Below are positions 8,669-15,594 of a DNA stretch of 64,000 nucleotides, one piece after another. Origin of the DNA: Alteromonas lipotrueiana (lineage in GTDB: Bacteria; Pseudomonadota; Gammaproteobacteria; Enterobacterales; Alteromonadaceae); assembly GCF_019249245.1 (NCBI RefSeq), contig NZ_JAESDK010000007.1:62001-126000 (forward strand). Direction: 5' to 3'. Each line of letters opens with the position of its first letter. The first letter of the stretch is position 1. The notes beneath the pieces were generated by a model. That model searched no databases and was not told the DNA's origin. It worked only from the letters and a program-made list of their open reading frames with translations. Both the position numbers and the translations under genes were made by a program.

Positions 8669-9520
8669 ATGGATAAAATAATCACCTGTGTGGATGGCTC
8701 GGCAATGACACCGGCGGTGACACAAGCTGGTAAATGGGCTGCCAAAAAGCTTAACAAACCATTGTGTTTTCTGCACACAATCGAGAAAACGCCTCAGCAT
8801 GGCGCCGATGATTATACCGGCGCTATAGGACTGGGCGCTCGCTCCTCCTTATTGGAAGAGATGACCAGGCTGGATGAACAAAAAAGCAAACTTGCCCTGC
8901 AACTAAGCAATGAGTTACTTGAATCTATGCTGGCTGAAGCTCGGGCTGACGGGGTGGCGGCTGTGGAGTCGCTGCAACGGCATGGAGATGTGGTAGAGGC
9001 CCTGATGACACTACAGGATCAAACCCGGTTAGTGGTTATCGGGCGTCAGGGCATCAGTCACGACAATGAATTTAAAGCGCTCGGGTCACATATCGAAACC
9101 TTGTTGCGCAAAGCATGTCAGCCGGTCCTGGTGGTGCCGCAATCCTTTTCGTCACCCACCTCTTTTATGATTGCTTATGATGGCCGTGAATCAGCGGACC
9201 GGGCGCTGCAAAAGGTATTGGATGGGGGTCTGTTGCACGGTATCGATTGTCACCTGGTGACGATAAAAAATAATGAAGCCGATCTTAAAACAAAGTTTGA
9301 CCGGGCAGCGGGGAAACTGGCTGAACGCGGGCTAAATGTGACAGCGGCATTTTTAGAAGGCAATATCAATACTGAGTTAGTGAAGTATCAACAAAACAAC
9401 AATATCGGTCTGATGGTAATGGGCGCATTTGGGCACTCCCGGCTGCGACAGTTCTTTGTTGGCAGCAATACGCTGAAAATGCTCGAAAAAAGTGATATTC
9501 CACTTATTATTTTACGCTGA
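8669..9520 (+). CDS. Tandem-domain universal stress protein
   Basis: 283 residues made of two UspA-like domains: residues 1 to about 150 (starting MDKIITCVDGSAMTPAV, ending KACQPVLVVPQS) and about 160-283 (TSFMIAYDGRESADRAL, ending KSDIPLIILR). The second domain carries the ATP-binding G-2x-G-9x-G(S/T) pattern in VMGAFGHSRLRQFFVGSNT; the first has VIGRQGIS. The ATG has AGGAG 7 bases ahead, directly after the SulP stop. Such proteins are cytoplasmic and respond to energy or ion stress. Coupling to a SulP transporter suggests it senses or regulates anion uptake, which is inference. Confidence 0.9.
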   Translation: MDKIITCVDGSAMTPAVTQAGKWAAKKLNKPLCFLHTIEKTPQHGADDYTGAIGLGARSSLLEEMTRLDEQKSKLALQLSNELLESMLAEARADGVAAVESLQRHGDVVEALMTLQDQTRLVVIGRQGISHDNEFKALGSHIETLLRKACQPVLVVPQSFSSPTSFMIAYDGRESADRALQKVLDGGLLHGIDCHLVTIKNNEADLKTKFDRAAGKLAERGLNVTAAFLEGNINTELVKYQQNNNIGLMVMGAFGHSRLRQFFVGSNTLKMLEKSDIPLIILR

Positions 9521-9714
9521 TAAGGACTGTGCGCATGACGGCGAAGACCTATTGCGCACGTGATTGATTACCTTTGTAATGTTGTTAGTAACCTGATTTT
9601 TCAGGTAGCCGGATCAGCAGTTCTGTAGGCTGAATCTATTTCATATTTATATTTAGTACCGCCGGGCTAGTACCGCAGAACAACCACCGCCAGTTTGGCG
9701 TAGCAGGGATGCAA

Positions 9715-10974
9715 ATGAACAAGAACCTTTTCTTACTCTGGCAAGGTCAGGTAATAAGCCAGCTCGGAATGCAGGCTTATACTATCGCTATGATGTTCTG
9801 GATAATGGAATCATCTGGCTCATCTGCCGCAATGAGTGTGATATTTGCTTTATCAACGCTTCCGCAAATAATTTTGGGGCCGATAGCGGGTGTTATAGCT
9901 GACCGGCACTCCAACCGAAGAATTATTATTTGGTGTGATTTGATCAGAGGCAGCACCGTGCTGTTTATGTCTGCCGTTCTGTTTAGCGACTTATTTAGCA
10001 CCGCCCAAGTGGTTATCTTTTTCGCGGTGACTGCGTGTATAAACGGTGGGTGTAAAGCGTTTTTTCAGCCTGCAATTGACGCGTGGATCCCTGACCTGAC
10101 GGCCCGGGAAAAACTGCCTCAAGTGATGGCGACGTTTGGCTCAACTACCCAAGCAACCATGGTATTAGGACAGGCGTCAGGAGGTATGCTGTTTACTATT
10201 TTAGGCGCCCCAATATTGTTGCTAATAGACGCGATTTCCTATTTTCTGTCGGCTTTCTCGGAGTTTTTTATTAAACAAGAAGCAAAAAATGACGTCGATA
10301 AGGCTATTGGTCTAAAAGCATCGGTTACGAATTATAAGGATGATTTACTTACAGGTTGGCAATACCTTTCAGGTACTTCAGGTATGTTACCAGCGGCATT
10401 GTTTTTTGCGTCTATTAACTTCTTCCTCGCTCCCCTGATGCTATTGTTGCCATTTTATGTTGCCGAACAAATTTCCGCAGGGGCTGAGTGGTATGGGTTT
10501 CTGCTCGCAAGCCTGGCTATGGGAAGCATCATCGGGTACTTCCTTTCAAACTACCTCAAACTGATAATCAAGAAACGTTCTGCGCTGATGTTATTTACTC
10601 TTCATTGCTGTGCTTTCAGCCTGCTTATTTTCAGTCTGAGTAATAATGTTTACTTTTCATTGATCAGCTTTTTTACAGCAGGTATTTGCTTGGGTGTCTT
10701 TAACCTCCAGGGAATTACGCTTTTTCAAACTGCTTCAAAACCTGCGATACGCGCAAGAGTACTTGGTTTTATCATGACAGTGTCAGCAATTTTTTTACCA
10801 TTAGGTTCTTTAGCCGGAGGCTTGTGGGGTGAATTGACCTCAGAAGATACATCAACAATTTTTAGTATATTGGCCGTGTGTATAAGCGGCTTAACAATAG
10901 GGATAAGCTTAAGTCGTAAAATAATAAAATTCCTCGACTCTGAGCCGGAAATTACCCTGGACACCCACCTTTAA
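9715..10974 (+). CDS. MFS exporter of the MefA/EntS type
   Basis: About 419 residues with 12 predicted helices. The N-terminus (FLLWQGQVISQLGMQAY) and the loop GPIAGVIADRHSNRRIII, the MFS motif A, match the macrolide/enterobactin exporter branch (MFS_3). The substrate is unknown. Two ATGs compete: AGGG (9705-9708) touches the first (9709) but lies 6 bases before the second (9715), which is preferred. Oddly, the last six codons (TLDTHL) and the TAA are provided by the left end of a repeat element (TGGACACCCACC at 10958-10969), so the native C-terminus was replaced. Base composition is more AT-rich than in the neighbours, consistent with transfer. Confidence 0.88.
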   Translation: MNKNLFLLWQGQVISQLGMQAYTIAMMFWIMESSGSSAAMSVIFALSTLPQIILGPIAGVIADRHSNRRIIIWCDLIRGSTVLFMSAVLFSDLFSTAQVVIFFAVTACINGGCKAFFQPAIDAWIPDLTAREKLPQVMATFGSTTQATMVLGQASGGMLFTILGAPILLLIDAISYFLSAFSEFFIKQEAKNDVDKAIGLKASVTNYKDDLLTGWQYLSGTSGMLPAALFFASINFFLAPLMLLLPFYVAEQISAGAEWYGFLLASLAMGSIIGYFLSNYLKLIIKKRSALMLFTLHCCAFSLLIFSLSNNVYFSLISFFTAGICLGVFNLQGITLFQTASKPAIRARVLGFIMTVSAIFLPLGSLAGGLWGELTSEDTSTIFSILAVCISGLTIGISLSRKIIKFLDSEPEITLDTHL

Positions 10975-11117
10975 TACTCTGATTAGTTGTAGAACAAGTT
11001 TCGCCCAACCTGTTCAATTCAAGATACTCCGGTTTTTTGGTGAGAAAAAGGGTGGGTGTCCATGAAGATTCATGAAGATTGGCCAGGTTTTTTGGGGGTA
11101 CAGAATGTGGGTGTCCA
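10958..11117 (+). repeat. Repeat unit A with TGGACACCCACC inverted ends
   Basis: The unit begins TGGACACCCACC (10958-10969), reaches the perfect inverse GGTGGGTGTCCA at 11051-11062, and extends to a second end TGTGGGTGTCCA at 11106-11117. An inner CATGAAGATT is duplicated in tandem (11061-11080). There is no coding capacity. The structure is that of a small non-autonomous element or palindromic REP-like pair. No transposase is nearby. Confidence 0.8.
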
Positions 11118-11202
11118 TGAAGATTGTTAGCCACATATAAACGTGCTTATAAACCTTGTCTTGTTGTCGGTTTGATACGCGTAAACCTTCAGAAAACTAC
11201 CC

Positions 11203-11214
11203 TGGACACCCACC
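11203..11214 (+). repeat. Solitary left end of the same repeat family
   Basis: TGGACACCCACC, preceded by TACCC as in unit A and followed by TTTAAA. Unit B starts 25 bases further on, so this looks like a left end whose body was lost or replaced by unit B. Confidence 0.65.
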
Positions 11215-11227
11215 TTTAAAATTAAAT

Positions 11228-11380
11228 TGGACACCCACCTTTAATACGCTGATTAGTTGTAGAACAAGTTTCGCCCAACCTGTTCAATTCAGGATACTCC
11301 GGTCTTTTGGTGAGAAAAAGGATGTGAGTGTCCATGAAAATTGGTCAGACTTTCTAGAGGGTGCAAAATGTGGGTGTCCA
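11228..11380 (+). repeat. Repeat unit B, near copy of unit A
   Basis: Same order and orientation as unit A: TGGACACCCACC (11228-11239), a nearly identical core (GATTAGTTGTAGAACAAG onward), a decayed inner end TGTGAGTGTCCA (11323-11334) and an outer end TGTGGGTGTCCA (11369-11380). The first 95 bases differ from unit A at only a few positions; the outer part is more diverged. Confidence 0.8.
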
Positions 11381-11824
11381 TAAAATTAGATCTTTGCCCC
11401 CATGACCTACCTTACACCAACACCGAAGATAAAAAACAAAAGCGATGGAAGCTGATGGGATGACTTCAAGGGCTGGAGTGGTATACGTCTGAACGTCACG
11501 GCTGCATAAACTCCAGTTTTAAAAGCCAGCTGGAGTGGGTGACTCTGAATTGGGGTAGTCTTCGTTCTGTTTACAGCGAAAACACAGGCGGTTATATAGG
11601 TGTGCGGGTTCATTAGACCACTACAATGCGGAAGTTTGCCATAGCGTTGGTAGGGTTTGAGGAGGAAGACCGGATACAACCCTGCCTATGTTACAATTAC
11701 ATTGTGTATGCGAGGGAAGGTTGGGTGAAATTCACCGTGTTGTTGCGCAACAGTAAAGACGATTTTCAGAGTGAGTTGACAGCAGCACCGAAAAGCTCTG
11801 CAAGCACGGGGTCTAGCACAGCCC
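11381..11824. other. 444-base gap between the repeats and the persulfide module
   Basis: Several short frames exist, but none has a ribosome site or a recognisable product. ACTCCAG...CTGGAGT form a loose inverted repeat near 11510-11540. It may be the remains of inserted DNA. Confidence 0.45.
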
Positions 11825-12127
11825 TTAAGTGTCTTCAGTACAATAAAGTTGGTACAGCGTGGCGATGATGGTTTTTACCTCGGCGCTGGCCAAAGAATAA
11901 TAGATGGTCTGGGCATCGCGCCGGATTTTCACCAGCTCGTCTTTACGCAGTACACTTAACTGCTGTGACAAACTGGACTGTGGCAACTGCAATACCTCAT
12001 TCAATTGCCCAACTGATTGCTCACCATCGTTCAGCAGACACAGCAGCATTAAGCGGTGACGATTAGCCATAGCCCGTAATAACCGCGCGGCAGTCTCGGC
12101 ATTGGCGGCCATCTCTTCCGGGCTCAT
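11825..12127 (-). CDS. bigR: ArsR-family persulfide sensor, BigR/SqrR type
   Basis: A 100-residue winged-helix repressor. The recognition helix is QLPQSSLSQQLSVLRKDELV and the wing IRRDAQTIYYSL. It has exactly two Cys, in LMLLCLLNDGE and LYQLYCTE, 66 residues apart, the same spacing as the redox pair of Xylella BigR (Cys42/Cys108). In that family the pair forms a disulfide or polysulfide bridge with persulfide and releases DNA. It is the last gene of the blh-yeeE-yeeE-arsR transcript. Two starts are possible: GTAAGGA abuts the ATG at 12133 but sits 6 bases before the ATG at 12127, chosen here. The likely operator is the palindrome at 13894-13914. Confidence 0.85.
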   Translation of the reverse strand: MSPEEMAANAETAARLLRAMANRHRLMLLCLLNDGEQSVGQLNEVLQLPQSSLSQQLSVLRKDELVKIRRDAQTIYYSLASAEVKTIIATLYQLYCTEDT

Positions 12128-12141
12128 AGACATTCCTTACA

Positions 12142-12558
12142 TTATTTTTTCTGATACATAGTAGCACCTATCATACCAAGCAACATGGTCAGGATGAATA
12201 CATAAATTGCCGGCTGTCCGCCGCTCAGGTTGGCCAGTCCGGGCCCGGGGCAAATGCCACTTAACCCCCAGCCAAGACCAAATAATATCGCGCCTGTGAT
12301 GAGAGGCTGATCCACCTGCTTTTTTTCTGGTAACTGACACGGCTCATTAAATATGGTGCGACCGCGCGGTTTAATATAAAACTGATAGATGGGCATGTAT
12401 ATCGCCAGCGCGCCGGCCATCACAAACGCAAGGGTTGGGTCCCAGGCCCCAAAAATATCCAGAAAGCCTAACACACGTGCGGGATCGGTCATCATCGAAA
12501 TCGTCAGCCCGGCACCGAATAAAAAGCCGGCCAGTAAAGCGGTTAATATAAAACGCAT
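12142..12558 (-). CDS. YeeE/YedE-family membrane protein, half B (DUF6691-like)
   Basis: 138 residues with about four membrane helices. The signature GLGWGLSGICPGPGLANLSG is the half-domain motif of the YeeE/YedE (TsuA) family, whose characterised members take up thiosulfate through conserved Cys residues. Here the Cys in SGICPG is kept. In BigR-controlled operons such half-size proteins occur in pairs and are proposed to move sulfur species. It starts 13 bases after the other half and ends just before the regulator, so it belongs to the same transcript. Confidence 0.88.
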   Translation of the reverse strand: MRFILTALLAGFLFGAGLTISMMTDPARVLGFLDIFGAWDPTLAFVMAGALAIYMPIYQFYIKPRGRTIFNEPCQLPEKKQVDQPLITGAILFGLGWGLSGICPGPGLANLSGGQPAIYVFILTMLLGMIGATMYQKK

Positions 12559-12570
12559 AATGCTTTCCTT

Positions 12571-12996
12571 TTACATTACATGGCGAACAATGGATACGGT
12601 AAGCACCGCGGTGCCCATAAATATTAGCGTGGCGAATAAAGAACGTAGTGACCAGCGCGACAACCCGCAAATGCCATGGCCACTGGTACAGCCCGAACCA
12701 ATTCGGGTACCGATTCCCACCAGTAACCCCGCCACCGCCATCGTCGGCAAACTGGCCGGAATGTTTTCAGGTAGCGTAAAACCAGCCAAAGCCGTCACTA
12801 GCGGCGCCGCTATCAGCCCTACCAGAAACGCCCATCGCCAGGCCGATTGCTTAAACTGGGTAAGCGCCGAGGCGGTTATGCCCGAGATACCGGCAATACG
12901 ACCATTAAACAGCATTAGTACAATTGCACCGGCGCCAATTAACATGCCGCCGGCAAAGCCTTGAATCCAATCACTGGGTAGCATAACTGTCCTCAT
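12571..12996 (-). CDS. YeeE/YedE-family membrane protein, half A
   Basis: 141 residues with about four hydrophobic helices and the motif GIGTRIGSGCTSGHGICGLS, which holds the two conserved Cys of the YeeE/YedE sulfur-transport family. It should pair with the neighbouring half B to form a complete pore. The start overlaps the end of the dioxygenase gene by 26 bases, or by less if the second Met (12984) is used, which indicates translational coupling. Substrate (thiosulfate, sulfite or polysulfide) is inferred from family and context only. Confidence 0.88.
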   Translation of the reverse strand: MRTVMLPSDWIQGFAGGMLIGAGAIVLMLFNGRIAGISGITASALTQFKQSAWRWAFLVGLIAAPLVTALAGFTLPENIPASLPTMAVAGLLVGIGTRIGSGCTSGHGICGLSRWSLRSLFATLIFMGTAVLTVSIVRHVM

Positions 12997-13846
12997 CTAC
13001 TATCAATGGAATTTTAATAAAGCGCTGACCGCCGGCTTCTTTTTCAGGCAGCAGCGCTCCCCAAAGATTAACCTGTAAGGCCGGATATAATAAGCGCGGA
13101 ACATTCAGCGTCGCATCACGCTGAGTACGAAGCGTTACAAAATCGGCTTCGCTCATACTCTGGTTTACGTGAATATTTTCATTACGGCTTGTTTTTACCA
13201 GTGTGTTCAACTGCACCTTTCTATTTGGTGGTGGATAATCATGACAAACCCAGATGCGAGTCTCATCGGGCAGGGCATGAATTTTCTGAATGCTCTGATA
13301 AAGCTGATGGGCATCACCGCCGGGGAAATCGCACCGTGCGGTACCTATATCTGGCATAAATAACGTGTCACCCACAAAAATATTGCCCTCAATGAGGTAA
13401 CTGACACTGTCAGGAGTATGGCCCGGTGTGGTCATTACCGTCAGTGTATGCTTGCCCAGCATTAAGGTGTCACCGTCGTGGACCAGAATATCGTAAAGCA
13501 GGGTTTGGTCTTCGGTTACGGGTTTATTAAAGCGCCTTGAAAATTGTTGCTGAACCTCGCCAATCCCCTGGCTTATAACCGTACGAGCCTTGCTATGCTG
13601 ACGTAAGTACGCCGCGGCGCTAAGGTGGTCAGCATGGGCATGGGTTTCGCAAATATAGTCAAGGTGCAGCTTTTGCGCCTCAATAAACTGAAGCTGCTGG
13701 TTAGCCAACGCAAATTCAAGCCGGCCGCTGGCAACATCAAAATTCAGCACGGCATCAATAATGAGGGCGGCCCGGCTGGTGTCATCGTACACCACATAGC
13801 TACCGGTGCCGGTATTTTTGTCATAGAAGGGTTCAACCTTAATCAT
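12971..13846 (-). CDS. blh: Blh/ETHE1-like metallo-beta-lactamase-fold persulfide dioxygenase
   Basis: 291 residues of the MBL fold. The metal motif is THAHADH (His69, His71, Asp73, His74), and a later His occurs in TTPGHTPDSVSY. The C-terminal part contains HDYPPPNRKVQ, typical of the Blh proteins encoded with BigR. Known members oxidise glutathione persulfide to sulfite in sulfide detoxification. It is cytoplasmic, as no signal peptide is seen. It is the first gene of the leftward operon, starting 48 bases from the palindrome that probably binds the ArsR-type regulator. A general glyoxalase II is less likely given the neighbours. Confidence 0.9.
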   Translation of the reverse strand: MIKVEPFYDKNTGTGSYVVYDDTSRAALIIDAVLNFDVASGRLEFALANQQLQFIEAQKLHLDYICETHAHADHLSAAAYLRQHSKARTVISQGIGEVQQQFSRRFNKPVTEDQTLLYDILVHDGDTLMLGKHTLTVMTTPGHTPDSVSYLIEGNIFVGDTLFMPDIGTARCDFPGGDAHQLYQSIQKIHALPDETRIWVCHDYPPPNRKVQLNTLVKTSRNENIHVNQSMSEADFVTLRTQRDATLNVPRLLYPALQVNLWGALLPEKEAGGQRFIKIPLIVDEDSYATQ

Positions 13847-13893
13847 CTTTGTACTCTTTTTCCATTAGATGGCTGTTATTATGCTAGCATAGA

Positions 13894-13914
13894 TCGTATA
13901 TTGTGAATATACGA
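13894..13914. promoter_or_regulatory. Perfect palindrome, probable shared operator
   Basis: Arms TCGTATATT and its exact inverse AATATACGA surround GTG: a 9-3-9 dyad in the 90-base divergent region between blh and the TauE gene. The position suits repression of both directions by the ArsR-type regulator at 11825-12127. Binding is inferred. Confidence 0.75.
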
Positions 13915-13936
13915 AATAATAGATGAGTAAAAGATT

Positions 13937-14692
13937 ATGCTGGGAATGATTATTGTAAGCGCGCTATTGATAGGTGCCACCCTGGGCGTGCTGGGCGCCG
14001 GCGGCGCTATTTTAACCATGCCAGCGCTATTGTTCTTTACCGCGATGGATGAAAAAACGGCCGTCGCACACTCCCTGGTTATTGTAGGCCTGATTGCACT
14101 GGCCGGCTGGGTATTAAACAGCGTGCGTAACCCGGGCAACTTTAGCTGGCGTCTGTTTGGCATTTTTGCTTTGACCAGTTTACCTGGCGCGGCGATGGGT
14201 GCTATTGCCGGCACCCGGCTCCCTGGTGGTGTACAACTGACCTTGCTGGTTACGATCATGTTTATCAGTGCTTATAAAATGCTCGGTAAAAAGCAAAACG
14301 TAGCCGATCGGCACTCCAGCCTACCTGTGCTGTTACCCGCCGGTTTTGGGACCGGTGCCATGACCGGGCTGGTGGGAGTAGGTGGCGGTTTTCTGATGGT
14401 GCCCGCTTTGCATTTGCTCGCCGGGCTCCCCCTAAAAAGCGCCACGGTGACCAGTCTGGGATTAATTGTATTGAATACCGCCGTTGCAATTTTAGCACTG
14501 TCTGTTAGTCAGGAGCAGATCGAATGGGACTTGCCGGTACTTATTATTATGGCTGCCGGGGGCGTGGCGGGTACGTTAGGGGCCGTTCTGATTAGCCATA
14601 AGATCAGCCCTGCGCGTTTAAAGAAAGGCTTTGCTATGTGTCTTATTGTTATTGCGTCGGTGCTGATCGGCACCCGCTTACTGGCCGCTTAA
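13937..14692 (+). CDS. TauE/SafE-family sulfite/sulfur-compound exporter
   Basis: 251 residues with eight predicted helices in two related halves. The first begins ALLIGATLGVLGAGGAILTMP and the second has GAMTGLVGVGGGFLMVPALH, the doubled glycine-rich signature of the TauE/SafE (DUF81) family. Members export sulfite, sulfoacetate or related anions. It diverges from the persulfide dioxygenase across the 21-bp palindrome, so export of the sulfite made by that enzyme is a natural job, though the substrate is inferred. The rhodanese gene follows after 19 bases. Confidence 0.9.
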   Translation: MLGMIIVSALLIGATLGVLGAGGAILTMPALLFFTAMDEKTAVAHSLVIVGLIALAGWVLNSVRNPGNFSWRLFGIFALTSLPGAAMGAIAGTRLPGGVQLTLLVTIMFISAYKMLGKKQNVADRHSSLPVLLPAGFGTGAMTGLVGVGGGFLMVPALHLLAGLPLKSATVTSLGLIVLNTAVAILALSVSQEQIEWDLPVLIIMAAGGVAGTLGAVLISHKISPARLKKGFAMCLIVIASVLIGTRLLAA

Positions 14693-14711
14693 TTCAGGGA
14701 GACTATGACGA

Positions 14712-15098
14712 ATGTTATCTTTTACGAATTACCTTACGGATATCAAAAAGCAAATTAATGAACTTTCGGTGCAGGAGGTTTTTTGCAGGCAAGGCAACCT
14801 GCCACTATTGATTGATATTCGCGAGCCGCAGGAATGGCAAGCTGGTATTTTGCCCACAGCGATATGCTGCGCCCGGGGATTGCTGGAAAGCCGTATCGAA
14901 ACCCTGATGAGTGATTTTATATCACCCGATCCCGACGTTATTTTGTATTGTCGTTCAGGGGCCCGCTCGGCGCTGGCAGCTTATTCGCTTTCACAAATGC
15001 AGTTTTCACGGGTGTATTCTATGGCCGGAGGCATTACGGCGTGGCAAGAGCAGGGATACCCGTTAAGCAAATTATTGCCGGCACAAAAGACAGAATGA
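14712..15098 (+). CDS. Rhodanese-domain sulfurtransferase
   Basis: 128 residues with one rhodanese domain. CH2A-like LLIDIREPQEWQAGILPTA lies at about 32-50 and the active-site loop YCRSGARSA at 79-87, with Cys80 as the persulfide carrier. Single-domain rhodaneses move sulfane sulfur between thiosulfate, glutathione persulfide and acceptors, which links it to the dioxygenase and transporters alongside. It is cytoplasmic and probably co-transcribed with the TauE gene (AGGGAG lies 10 bases before the ATG). The 3' end overlaps the convergent YbaK gene by 27 bases. Confidence 0.9.
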   Translation: MLSFTNYLTDIKKQINELSVQEVFCRQGNLPLLIDIREPQEWQAGILPTAICCARGLLESRIETLMSDFISPDPDVILYCRSGARSALAAYSLSQMQFSRVYSMAGGITAWQEQGYPLSKLLPAQKTE

Positions 15099-15542
15099 GG
15101 CATGGGTAACCTTTGCCAGAGTGATGGGCGACAACGAAATTTCTACCCCGCGTTTGCCTGCACTTATAAATATATTATCGAATCGCCGTGCCTGCTCATC
15201 GATAAGTACGTTGAGGTTTTTTTTTAAGCCCACCGGGCTGACCCCTCCTGGCAAGTACCCGGTAATCCGGGGCACATCTTGTAATGAGGCCATGGCGGCT
15301 TTGCGCACCCCGGCGGCCTGCGCCAGTCGCTTCAAATCCAGCTGGTGAGATACTGGTACCAACACCACAGCAAACGTGTGCGGCTCTAACCTGGCCAGTA
15401 AGGTTTTAAAGATTTGTTGTTCTGCTATCTGTAACTGCTGAGCAGCTTCACGGCCGTAACTGACTGCACCGGAACGATGTTCAAACTGATGCACCCGATA
15501 CGCATAGCCGCCTTTTTTAAGTACATTAATTGCCGGTGTCAT
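15072..15542 (-). CDS. ybaK: YbaK/EbsC-type Cys-tRNA(Pro) deacylase
   Basis: 156 residues of the aminoacyl-tRNA editing fold related to the ProRS insertion domain. Recognisable stretches are the Lys/Leu segment FKTLLARLE, KRLAQAAGVRKAAMAS in the middle and ITGYLPGGVSPVG, which contains the conserved GGVSP loop. The protein clears Cys from tRNA-Pro mischarged by prolyl-tRNA synthetase. It is convergent with the rhodanese gene, and the 27-base 3' overlap is unusually tight. It is not obviously part of the persulfide module, although both touch cysteine chemistry. Confidence 0.92.
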   Translation of the reverse strand: MTPAINVLKKGGYAYRVHQFEHRSGAVSYGREAAQQLQIAEQQIFKTLLARLEPHTFAVVLVPVSHQLDLKRLAQAAGVRKAAMASLQDVPRITGYLPGGVSPVGLKKNLNVLIDEQARRFDNIFISAGKRGVEISLSPITLAKVTHASFCLLCRQ

Positions 15543-15594
15543 ATAATTGCTCCGTTTCTCAGGCCCATCTGAAGCATCTGATCTAACCGTAGCG

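Noticed and set aside
10958..11380. CRISPR array
   Set aside because: There are only two long units with inverted ends and no regular short repeat-spacer pattern or cas gene.
11156..11383. Rightward frame of 75 codons in the repeat cluster
   Set aside because: It runs through the repeat unit and its ends; the product is a translation of repeat DNA.
11407..11868. Two further frames (90 and 80 codons) between the repeats and the regulator
   Set aside because: No ribosome sites, odd composition and no recognisable motif; the rightmost also runs into the regulator gene.
12389..12964. Rightward frame of 191 codons across the YeeE/YedE genes
   Set aside because: It is antisense to two well-recognised membrane proteins and its product has the Pro/Ala-rich look of a shadow frame.
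13879..14259. Leftward frame of 126 codons over the TauE gene and operator
   Set aside because: Antisense shadow; it would also cover the palindrome.
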